A DNA stretch of 64,000 bases from contig JAJEKV010000045.1 in assembly GCA_021234155.1 (NCBI GenBank), positions 8,915,105 through 8,979,104 of the forward strand, in the 5' to 3' direction. This DNA comes from Isoetes taiwanensis. Its lineage: Eukaryota > Streptophyta > Lycopodiopsida > Isoetales > Isoetaceae. Made by a program: the position numbers and the translations under genes. Of this stretch, positions 22,208 through 31,220 are shown one piece after another. A model generated the notes under the pieces. It searched no databases. It had not been told where the DNA came from and was given only the letters and a program-made list of their open reading frames with translations. Position 1 is the stretch's first letter, and every line of letters begins with the position of its first letter.

Positions 22208-23430
22208 ATGGCTATCACCAAGAGCGCCCCTGACCCTTCCACCCTTAGCATAGTGGAGATCTATGGCCTGATCGCCCGGTACATGGCCACAGACCCGGCC
22301 TTCATCGACATCCTCTTGGATGAGTTGGTGAACCGGTTTGAGAACAACGATAGGATCCCCTATCCTATCTATCACTTCTCAGAGCCATTTCTGATCCGGC
22401 TGAACCTCCGCCAGCTCTCCTATACCATTGTCGAGCAACATGACATAGTCATGGTGCTCATTAAATACTATCCTCCCGAACAAGAAGGGCATACCGAGGA
22501 GGAAGACATCAGGGCGGAGGCCGACCGTGTCAGAAGCTTAGCCAGGGAGGATGACCACCGGGAGATAGAGCGGGCTGACACGGCCACTCGGGGGAGGGAG
22601 TACTGGTACCTCGGGGACGGACTTGCCGTTATAGATGGCAGGGCAATTGAGGTTCCCCCATACCAATGGCATGAAGGGTCTCAGAGCTTCATGTGGGGGG
22701 CCCCAATCCCTGATATCAGTCTGGATTACCTAACAACGATCCGGATTGATATGAACCACCGCCCCAGCGGTACCATGCGGAACTTCTTCGCCGGAGCGCA
22801 GCCCAACATTTTGCTCAGATTCAAGAAGATCTGAGGAGAGCCCGGGAGGAACGGGAGAAGCTGGAACAAGAGGAGAAGGCTCGGCAGGATCAGCTGAACC
22901 CTCAGGACGGAGGGGCATCAGGGAGTGGGCCGGGCCCAATCCAAACGCATGTCACCATTAAGCACCGGAGGAAGGGTGTAGCCCGGAAGACCGGCAGTCA
23001 ATATAAAGAAAAACTAAGGACTGTCGGGGCCTTTGGTAAGAAGCCGAGTTCCGACCGGAGGCAGCAGTGGGTGGACAGCTCCCGACCGGCTGTTGGAGCC
23101 AAGACCGTGCCTGGAGTTGCCCCGCAAAGGAAGCCCCATCGGTACCGGCCTGGTATCGTGGCCTTGCGGGAAATCCGCAAGTTCCAAAAGTCCATACAGC
23201 TTCTGATACGGAAGCTTCCTTTCCAGAGGCTGGTTCGGGAGATCGCCCAAGAGTTCAGGACCGACCTCCGCTTCCAGACCTTCGCCATTTTGGCACTTCA
23301 AGAGGCGGCGGAGGCTTATCTGGTGGCACTTTTTGGTGACGCTAACCTCTGCGCCATTCACGCAAAGAGAGTAACCATTATGCCAAAGGATCTAGCCCTC
23401 ACCCGTAGGATTCGGGGGGAGCGTCCTTAG
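22208..23430 (+). CDS. ORF1-H3: N-terminal helical domain fused to a histone H3 fold (one frameshift)
   Basis: From ATG at 22208 (M-A-I-T-K) about 185 residues form an unrecognised, probably helical region ([25 protein letters not shown]). A single-base indel near 22770 shifts the frame; the other frame continues [14 protein letters not shown] and a charged coiled-coil-like run ([20 protein letters not shown]), then a basic stretch ([12 protein letters not shown]). The end (about 23128-23427) is a histone H3 core: KPHRYRPG, helix 1 [18 protein letters not shown], loop TDLRFQ, helix 2 [13 protein letters not shown], then [16 protein letters not shown] and RRIRGER. This corresponds to H3 residues 37-135 with no gap. 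By eye it differs at about 16 of 99 positions from plant H3.3. The canonical tail (residues 1-36) is replaced. Element C has the same fusion. Role inferred: an element-encoded H3-like protein that could enter nucleosomes or bind histone H4 or chaperones. Confidence 0.93.
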
Positions 23431-23609
23431 CATATTTTGATGGGCTCTGCATTGTAAATAATTTTCTTCTTGTATTAATGAGAATTTCGTATTGAAAATT
23501 TTAAATTCTCTTGTGTTATTGCTGACGTCAGCTTAAATAAACAGGACTTAAAAGAACTTTTAAAGCTCATTCCAATTGTTTTCTTCTCTCTCTCCTCCCT
23601 TCTAGCGTC
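23431..23609 (+). promoter_or_regulatory. Spacer before ORF2 with splice-acceptor-like tract
   Basis: AT-rich spacer. It contains the palindrome gctgacgtcagc (23521-23532), and just before the ORF2 ATG a long pyrimidine run, tcttctctctctcctccctt, followed by ctag. This is a strong-looking 3' splice site and suggests that ORF2 is expressed from a spliced RNA. Inference only. Confidence 0.4.
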
Positions 23610-25007
23610 ATGGCCGCTACCGACCTAGTCGCCTGGTACCATGACGGAGAGCAATGGGATCCGCAAATCCCTTTCGACCTACTGCGGCCTTTGCTATGCC
23701 AGCGTCTAGATCTCTTTGCCAACATGCAGAGACACCCGGATTACGCCGGATTTTTGGATTTCTACCAGGAGGAGATGCTCCCTCTTTGTATTCCTCTTGG
23801 GGACCCTCCCCAACTGTATCTAGAGAGGGAGGCAGTCCGGGACATGTTAGGGGGAGACACCCATGCCTATGACGTGTTGAAGGGGAAGCTCCGATGGGGC
23901 AAACATTTGCCCGTTGTGCAGCATCAAGGGCGGCAATACCTTGAGGTTGCCTTCGCCCTAGCCATCCTCATGGACCAATACGTGGAGGATGAAACTTTGC
24001 CTGTAGAGAAAGGCAAACTGCCAGAGTCTTCCGAGGAGGGGGAAGACGAGCACATAGGTATGGGCGATTTCGCCAGGTGGAAACAGTTAGCGGAAGAGCT
24101 GCCACCGAGAGCAAGCTGTAGGCTTGTCAGGGCTGGATGCCCTTCTAGTCATCTATCACCAAGGGCAAGAGTATCTTCTCTTGGACGATATTATCTGGAC
24201 TTATCACATGGTAGCTGGATTTAGGCGCAAGCGTAAAGACCACGTGCTTTATGAGCTTGCGGAGTATTGTATGGACGACTTCATTGACTTCGTCGCTATT
24301 GAGCTTCCACAGGAGGTGCAGCAGCTGCTCCAGTTCCGTCAAGAGACCATAGAGCCGGCGGAGACTTTACTACGTCTTCGAGACTTCGTGATGCAGGAGC
24401 CAGCCTCTCAGCCCTCACCAGATGCCTTCACGGCTATGGGACCTCACGTCCCAAACATCAATATGGTTGAGGTTCCCTCGGGTTCAGATGACGAGGGAGA
24501 GGATCTATATCATAACCTTCTCATGTGAAGGAGGAACAGCAGGAACTTAAGGAAGAGGAGGTCTCCATGGATTTGGATAAGGAGGTGGCCACATCAGAGA
24601 CTCCGCGAGGGAAGGTATCGGGCAACCACCTTACCCGTTTCTTTTTGTCAGCCTTTCGACATGGGCAAGTCCTTTTTATAGCCCGGGATCTAGGGCCGGA
24701 GGCTGAAGCTTCATGGTGGGCCCTCCGTGCTCTTTCTACGACGCTGGCCGGCCACAAGAAGCTCCCCTATCGTACGTTTACTTATGTACTCGTGCGACGG
24801 GATCTTGCTCTAACGGCCTTGGGTCAGGATATTGCGCCATGGATGAGCATGAAGCTCCTCACGGCAGCCCCATTGGCCGTTGCCTATCCACCCGAGGTTG
24901 CTTCTATTGCGGCTGCCACAGTAGACCCCGGGGTGACTTTGCTGCGACACCGACCGCCTCCACCACCTCCTAGGCCTACAGATGAAGAGGGGGGACCTAG
25001 CTCTTAA
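23610..25007 (+). CDS. ORF2: conserved element protein of unknown function (two frameshifts)
   Basis: ATG at 23610; the frame is broken by small deletions near 24100 and 24517 when compared with element B. In sum about 465 residues. Order: VAWYHDGEQWDPQIPFDLL and CIPLGDPPQLYLEREAV, an acidic patch (ESSEEGEDEHIG), YHQGQEYLLLDDIIWTYH, a second acidic stretch (VPSGSDDEGEDLYHN, KEEEVSMDLDKEV), then RFFLSAFRHGQVLFIARDL, WWALRAL, FTYVLVRRDLALTALGQDI and a Pro-rich end (HRPPPPPPRP) before TAA. No catalytic motif is evident. It is conserved in B (63064-64000) and C (39839-41234), so it was under selection in the family. A structural or host-interaction role is possible; I do not recognise it. Confidence 0.8.
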
Positions 25008-25208
25008 ACTGGCTATACTATGCACCTTTGTATTATTGTGAAAATTTGGTTTGGCAAATGCCTTAGACAGTTATAATATGATATACTTTTTCTTTTCTCA
25101 TCAATTATAGTTATTATCTTGATGAATATAAGTGAATTGCTCTTTTCCATGATGTCTTCTTCAAAGTATTGGCATTTGGAATATAATGAAATTACAGAAT
25201 GTCTATAT
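25008..25208 (+). other. Spacer between ORF2 and ORF3
   Basis: AT-rich and non-coding in appearance. It ends in a pyrimidine-rich stretch and ttgcag directly before the part of ORF3 that is conserved in element B, which fits an intron end. B has the same cttgcag at the same place. Confidence 0.4.
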
Positions 25209-25670
25209 TTGTTCAACTGTCTTGCAGAAGAGACCCTTTGGGAATATGAGGAGAGGATTACTGAGATGATCAGGAGGGATGATCCCGGGCCGCCAGAGCA
25301 GGACTATGGCCAGAGATATGGTGAATATCCCGAATGGGATGAAGGCTATGAGATGGAACCCCCACCACCAGGAGAACCCTATGATGCTGAAAAAGGGCTG
25401 GAGATAGTTAATATCCTTAGGGATAGAGCTTTTGAGGACCTGAAGCTGACCCTGTGCCGTACCTGGGACTATTGGAGTATGTCGAGGCATGAGGCCTTCG
25501 AGGACGCCAACAACCACCTTTGGCAACTTTTCTATGCTATGCGAAGGCTTTTCAATCTTCTCATTGTTAGCCCAACATGGGAATACCAACCAGTGATTGT
25601 CCAAGCCTGGGCACGCTATAAGCTTGTCAGTGTCCGCTACTCGATCCTATACCCCTTTGCGAACCCCTAG
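25209..25670 (+). CDS. ORF3: conserved acidic element protein of unknown function
   Basis: The part shared with element B begins about CLAEETLWEYEERIT and ends RYSILYPFANP at TAG (25668-25670), about 150 residues. It has an acidic/Pro region (EYPEWDEGYEMEPPPPGEP) and a Trp-rich helical part (CRTWDYWSM, HLWQLFYAMRRLFNLLI, WEYQPVIVQAWARYKL). Because similarity starts exactly after a cttgcag acceptor-like site, the true N-terminus is probably supplied by an upstream exon; an in-frame ATG exists at 25119-25121. No family recognised. Element C has lost this ORF. Confidence 0.7.
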   Translation: MFNCLAEETLWEYEERITEMIRRDDPGPPEQDYGQRYGEYPEWDEGYEMEPPPPGEPYDAEKGLEIVNILRDRAFEDLKLTLCRTWDYWSMSRHEAFEDANNHLWQLFYAMRRLFNLLIVSPTWEYQPVIVQAWARYKLVSVRYSILYPFANP

Positions 25671-25907
25671 GCTTGGTCTCTCCAGTTATGTGTTTGTTGT
25701 TGTTGTACGCTGTGTGCGAGTAGAACTTTAAAACTTTCACTGTATAATACCTCCTTTTGTGCCCACCTATGTACCAATCGACTTGTTGTTGTACTCAGTT
25801 TGAATGAAATGAAACATCAGTTTTAATTCTATTTTCTCTTGCCACTGTCAGCAAATGTAATCTAAATGAAATTGTATGCTACTGTACATCTACTTATACT
25901 TTCATAA
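25671..25907 (+). other. Spacer between ORF3 and gag
   Basis: About 240 bp of AT-rich non-coding sequence (tgtttgttgttgttgtacgc and following). The B counterpart (62138-62384) is of similar size. No motif beyond AT-rich tracts. Confidence 0.4.
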
Positions 25908-27010
25908 ATGCTCGATATAGACGGTGCACGCAACGTCGCCTGGCAAACGCCCTCGAATGCCAGTAGGTTGACACCTGAACAGGAACTCATGTTAATGAAA
26001 AGGCAGCTAGGCGAGTTGCAAGCCTATGTATTGCATGCCAATCCACCCCAGCGCATACAAGAGGATGGGCCGGAGTTGCCTCCGCAACCACCTAGCCCAC
26101 CTGCACAGCAACCGTCCCCACCAGAAACCAGCCCTGTACCTGTACAAAGGAAGCTTCATGCCAAACGTCGTCCGAAGCGCCGGGACAAGGAGTACCGTAA
26201 GACGGTTGATACCGCCATAACTAGCATATGGAAGAATAGGAAATTGGCCCAATTTGATGGGAAATCCAGAGGCGGACTGAATGCAGAGTCTTGGTTGGAC
26301 GAAATGAAGGAATTCGGGAAGTCTTATGGCATGACGGAAAAGGATACAGGAAAGGTTGCCACTACTAATCTTACAGGAGCTGCCCGTATTTGGTGGAAGG
26401 GCTATGCCAGGGCCAAGCATTTGGACAGGAGCAGATGCAACTTCAGAAAGTTTGCCAAGGCCTTCAAGTCGCATTATGTGCCCCATGCGCACAAATGCCA
26501 ACAGTCATTCTTTTCTACGTGTTGGAGCGTAAGAGTATGTCCGCGCGTGCTTACACGATGAGTTTATGCGCCGAGGTCAGTATGTACCGTATGAATGAGA
26601 AAAGGGCGGTGGAAGGCTATATTGAGGGATTGGCACCATCAATCAAACGGATGGTTAAGGCCATAGACCTGAAATCAGTTGCAGAGGCAAAGGCTAAAGC
26701 ATTGAGCCTCGAGGAGGACACGCCAATGAACCAGTATCCACGTCCTGCGCCTTACTCGCAGCCCACGGCCGTCCACACCTTACGCACTTCGCCAAAGTCC
26801 GGACCCTCTCGTGAGAACTCTTATGGCCGCCAGAAAAAGAAAGTCGCTTTTAGCACGCCAGATAAGCAGAACAATGCCGGTAAGGAAGTTCGGAACCTCT
26901 TACAGTCCATTCCTAAAATGGCCCGTGAACAGCTCCGCCGAGATAAGGCATGCTACAGGTGTATGAGGCCGGGCACTTCATGCGAACGCGCTGCCCTTAT
27001 GTCACGCTAG
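25908..27010 (+). pseudogene. Element A Gag
   Basis: ATG at 25908 (MLDIDGARNVAWQTP). A leucine-rich start (PEQELMLMKRQLGELQAYV), a Pro-rich linker, then the Ty3 Gag capsid domain: VDTAITSIWKNRKLAQFDGK, WLDEMKEFGKSYGM, GAARIWWKGYA, FAKAFKSHYVP. A frameshift near 26500 continues in another frame (MNEKRAVEGYIEGLAPSIK). The zinc knuckle near 26945 has lost one base; B shows the intact CYRCMRAGHFMHNC. A stretch between the domains seen in B (SSSKDSATSSRS region) is absent here. Confidence 0.9.
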
Positions 27011-27735
27011 ACGCCCGGTACTGGCCATGGCCGACCTCGACCGGGATGATCTCGAATCAACACAACCCGCCGAGGAGGAAGCTCCCGACACATTCACGGT
27101 AAGGCCTCATATCCTTAGCGGCTATAGAAACCGGGCAATGCCGAAAGTCACCTTTGCCGTTATTTCTACCATAGGCCAAATAGACAGAAGCCTTTTGTAA
27201 TTTTTATAGATACGGAAGTACACATAACTTTGCTTCTCCTAGGATGGCCCATGTCCCACGCCTAGAAACATTGAGGTCCCGACCGAGACCTGGCCACTCT
27301 AGCCGCTGGTAAAGTCGACATACCCATGGTCACGATCAATCTCAACATGCAACTCCCAGTGCACCGTTGCTTTTTGGGTGCTGAATTGATGGATATTGGC
27401 AAATATGACCTCATTGTTGGTATGGAATTCCTTGCATCCGCAAAAGCGAACATAGATCATGAAAGAGAGAAGTTACCTTCAATGCAGCTAATGGAGCTCA
27501 TGTGAATCAAGTAAAGGTGAACCTTTCAACCCTATCCTGCAGTCTATGTCCATCAGGCAGTTAGATAAAGCTATACACAAGGAAAAGCTCCTTTGCATCG
27601 TTATGCTTGCTTCCATCGAGTCAGATGCTAAGCAAAAACAAGTAATCGACACCCTCCCAGAGGGGATTGCTAATCTTCTCCGTGAATTTGGTGATCTTTT
27701 TCCCAAGAGATTCGTAGCTTCCTCCTTTTAGAGGG
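27011..27735 (+). pseudogene. Element A aspartic protease
   Basis: The protease region is recognised by comparison with B. The active site, DTGST in B, reads gatacggaagtaca here: one G is lost, which destroys the motif and shifts the frame. Later words such as [17 protein letters not shown] and [18 protein letters not shown] are in other frames. The enzyme would have cut the Gag-Pol polyprotein. Confidence 0.85.
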
Positions 27736-28602
27736 GTGGAATGTGAAATAGCTTTAGAGCCAGGTACTAAGCCTACCAGTAAGGCTCCGTACCGTATGAG
27801 TCCTCCAGAATTGGCAGAACTTAAGAAGCAACTTCAAGAGCTATTAAACCTAGGTTTCATCCGACCTAGTGTTTCGCCTTTTGGCGCTCCTATTCTCTTC
27901 GTTAAGAAAAAGGACGGCTCGCTGAGGATGTGTATTGATTACCGGCAACTCAACAAGCATACCATCAAGAACCGCTATGCTTTGCCTAGGGCAGATGACC
28001 TAATGGATCAGTTACAAGGGGCTAAGTATTTCTCAAAGATTGATCTACGCTCCGGATACCATCAAATAAGGATCAAGAAGGAGGACATCTATAAATCCGC
28101 TTTCCGCACTAGGTATGGGCATTATGAATTTACAGTTATGCCTTTTGGATTAACTAATGCCCCAACAACGTTCATGCGACTAATGAATGATGTCTTCCGA
28201 CAATACTTGGATGATTTTGTTGTTATCTTCTTCGATGACATTCTCATCTACAGTAAGACCCTTGAGGAGCATGAGAAACATCTTAGATTGGCCCTACAAA
28301 AGCTGAGACGTCATCAACTCTACGCCAAGTTCTCTAAGTGCAAGTTCGCCACTCCGAAGGTTGACTATTTAGGCCACATCATTTCCGCAGAGGGAATTGC
28401 TACAGACCCCGCTAAGATAGAGGCTGTAAGGGAATGGCCTATTCCAGGGAATGTTTCCGAAATCCGGAGTTTCCTAGGATTAGCAGGCTACTATCGAAAA
28501 TTTGTAAAGGATTTCGCGAAGATTGCAGCTCCTCTTACAAATCTCACAAAGCATGAGAAGGTGAAGGATTGGATGGACCACTGGAAGACAAAAGTGCAGT
28601 AG
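27736..28602 (+). CDS. Element A reverse transcriptase
   Basis: Open for 288 codons. Order: [75 protein letters not shown], catalytic [11 protein letters not shown] (F-x-D-D), then [11 protein letters not shown] and [12 protein letters not shown]. It ends at TAG 28600-28602, where B reads on with [14 protein letters not shown] to TAG explains it. The thumb and connection therefore lie beyond a stop, but the fingers and palm are intact. Confidence 0.95.
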   Translation: MECEIALEPGTKPTSKAPYRMSPPELAELKKQLQELLNLGFIRPSVSPFGAPILFVKKKDGSLRMCIDYRQLNKHTIKNRYALPRADDLMDQLQGAKYFSKIDLRSGYHQIRIKKEDIYKSAFRTRYGHYEFTVMPFGLTNAPTTFMRLMNDVFRQYLDDFVVIFFDDILIYSKTLEEHEKHLRLALQKLRRHQLYAKFSKCKFATPKVDYLGHIISAEGIATDPAKIEAVREWPIPGNVSEIRSFLGLAGYYRKFVKDFAKIAAPLTNLTKHEKVKDWMDHWKTKVQ

Positions 28603-29934
28603 AGTTTCCAGCAGCTTAAGGATGCCCTAACATCAGCACCAGTTCTCACATTACCCGATCCTGAACAGGATAAGCTAGTGGCGACAGATGCCAGTAAAAT
28701 TGCCACCGGTGGGGTCCTAATGCAGGAGGGGAGGGTAATTGCCTATGACTCAAAGAAGATGAATGAGACGGAGCAGCGATATCCCACCCATGATCAGGAA
28801 CTGTTGGCCGTGGTCCGTGCCCTGCGGATTTGGAGACACTACCTTCTTGGTAGAAGATTCCAATTGGATACGGATCACCAAAGTCTCCGTTATTTATCTA
28901 CCCAGCCGAATCTCAACCTCCGTCAAAGGAGATGGATGGAATTTCTCGAGGAGTATGATTTTGAGATTATGTATAAGCCTGGCAAACACAATGTGGTTGC
29001 GGATGCTTTATCACGCCATCCCTTGGTGACCCGAACCCATTGTAATGCCATTTCTACACTCACCAGTGAGTTTGGGAAACAGATAGAGCAGACTTTGGCA
29101 ACATATCCAGAATTTTGTGACGTTTGGGGCAGTTTGGCTAAGGAAGCTCGCACGGATGCAGAATGCGAAACTTTTCGTGCATATAAGAAGGAGGGCAGCT
29201 TACTATATTACAAGGATAAGTTGTGTGTGCCAGAGACTTCAGGAGTACGGAAGCTCATTCTTCATGACACACACAATAGCCCTATAGCTGGACATGCAGG
29301 TTTTATGAAAACCTACTTTAAAATTCGCTCCAGTTATTTCTGGCCTTCTATGAAGAAGGACATAGCCAAGTACATTAGGCAGTGTCAGGTATACCAGCAA
29401 ACAAAAGCGGAGCAGTTAAGGATTCCAGGCGAGTTGCAACCTCTGGATGTGCCAAACGCCAAATGGGAAGTGATAACCATGGATTTCATTGTAGGCCTTC
29501 CAAGAACTCTCCGGGGATATGATGCCCTAATGGTTGTGGTCAACAAATTGTCAAAAATGGCTCATTTCTTGCCATGTCGGACCACGGATACAGCCTTTGA
29601 TACTGCTCTGCTATTTGCCAAGGAGATCTTCAGATTCCACGGAATGCCACAGGTAATTGTATCGGATAGGGACCCAAAATTTGTAAGTGCATTTTGGAAA
29701 GATTTCTTTGCCACCATCCAGACCAAGCTTGCTATGAGTACAGCATATCATTCTCAAACAGATGGTCAGACGGAACGTACCAATCGTATTATAGAGGATA
29801 TGCTAAGAAGTTATGTGTGGAGTAAGCAATCGCAGTGGGCTGATTATATTTATCTAGTCGAGTTTGCCTATAACAGCATGAAGCAGGAATCCTCCAGGAT
29901 GTCCCCCTTTATGATAAATTATGGTTATCAATGC
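28603..29934 (+). CDS. Element A RNase H and integrase core
   Basis: RNase [59 protein letters not shown]. Integrase zinc finger: LHDTHNSPIAGHAGFMKT with QCQVYQQTK, where B has CQVCQQTK, so one zinc ligand is changed to Tyr. Catalytic core: first Asp in [12 protein letters not shown], second in [12 protein letters not shown], Glu in QTERTNRII. The frame is open up to the MITE at 29935, which breaks it after MINYGYQC. Confidence 0.95.
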
Positions 29935-30171
29935 CCCGGGGGGTGCACCTATCATATAGGGGGTACCACGTGTGCGTGCAAGGGGTCGCCGAAAACCCCC
30001 TTGTATACGCCTTAGAAATCTTCCAAAAACCCCCATTGCAGCCACATATTGAACCAGAGTCACCTAAAAAAAGCCCCCTTGGTAAGAGTATATGTATGGT
30101 TCAAGTCCAAAATAAACCCTTTTGGGTCACTCACATGAATTGTACGGCTATAACTATGTGAACCCCCCTTG
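29935..30171. mobile_element. hAT-like MITE in element A integrase
   Basis: 237 bp with inverted ends CCCGGGGGGTGCACC and (complement of right end) CAAGGGGGGTTCAC, flanked by the 8-bp duplication ATCAATGC (29927-29934, 30172-30179). Removing it joins the integrase codons seen intact in B. The end motif is shared with the 607-bp insertions in C and with 1904. No coding capacity. Confidence 0.8.
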
Positions 30172-30642
30172 ATCAATGCCTTACCCCAGATACATGGCAT
30201 AACCCCGTCTCTAAAGTAGAGGTTTCTCAACAACTCCTCTTAGAGATGCAAGCGCTAGTCGAAGAAGTTCGTGATTATTTACTAGCGGCACGCAGTCGTC
30301 AGAAGAGTGTGGCCGACAAACACAGAACCCCACGCATTTTCCAGGTGGGCGAATCAGTTTGGCTGAAGATCAAGGTGAAACAAGCCTGTAGCTCTTCTTG
30401 ATCGAGCTTACAAACAAACCAGAAGGACTCAAATGTTGCAATACTTGGTTAAGTGGAAACACTTACCAGTTGAGGATGCTACATGGGTGATGAAGATAGA
30501 CCTTGACAAGCATTATCTGGATTTCATGCGTGAATCTCAAGGCCGCACCATCAACGATGTTATCAACCCCGCCGTCACCGGTAAGCTTAGAAACCTGAGT
30601 ACCAGGGGTGGCGCTTTAGAGGGGAGGATGCATCGTAAATGA
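30172..30642 (+). pseudogene. Element A integrase C-terminus and chromodomain
   Basis: After the MITE the frame resumes (CLTPDTWHNPVSKVEVSQQ). The GPY/F region is deleted at about 30390, where gtgaaacaagcc joins a downstream part. The chromodomain follows in frame 30433-30642: LQYLVKWKHLPVEDATWVMK, DLDKHYLDFM, ending EGRMHRK before TGA. Chromodomains of chromoviruses direct insertion toward marked chromatin; the domain is the compact plant type. Confidence 0.88.
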
Positions 30643-31205
30643 TAACAAGCAACCGATGATGAGATCACTTTGTGTTCTCTAGGGTGTGGTCTGATGTCAA
30701 TAGCGACATCACCGCAACTTGTTGCAAAAGCATATAGTTGATAGACCGCTTTCCTCTCGGCTACAATGGGAACTTGACCAATCCCTATGCCGCAAGGAAC
30801 TGCAAACCATAGACATGATAGGTTCCCTGATAATTAATATGTTCTTTTAATTATTATAAGGGGGTGGTCCCTTCAACCACAATTCCATCATATCTACTGA
30901 TATGCTGATATGTGCAGGCCAGTAAGCAGTACGTGCCCTGCTCATGCTAGAGGGTTACTGATGACCCGAACTCTTCAGTCTGTTTTGCCTACATGTTTTG
31001 TTTTCGTTTCACTAATGTTGCTATTACTTTTCGGTCTTTGAACTGTTTGCTTATGATAATCGTGTGAACGCACCACGGTGCTTGAAATGTTTTGCAAACT
31101 TTACAGTTTGAATATATGTATTACTTTCGGAAACATAACGTATTGAATAATGTATTTCTTTCTACATTTCTAACCAACCCCAATGCTGAGGACAACATTG
31201 ATTCT
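30643..31205 (+). other. Element A 3' untranslated region
   Basis: About 560 bp without an ORF, matching B 56773-57346 in reverse: blocks ccgatgatgagatcac, aagggggtggtcccttcaacc and gtgctt-aaatgttttgcaaac are shared. It ends at the polypurine tract. Confidence 0.6.
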
Positions 31206-31220
31206 AAGGAGGGGAGAATA
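31206..31220 (+). other. Element A polypurine tract
   Basis: aaggaggggagaata lies directly before the 3' LTR TGACGTTCC start. Same position and pattern as in B and C. Confidence 0.8.

Noticed and set aside
23128-23427. H3 domain as a host histone gene or CENH3 gene
   Set aside because: It has no tail or start of its own, is in frame with upstream element sequence, recurs at the same place in a second element with ten shared changes, and has H3-length loop 1 without CENH3 features.
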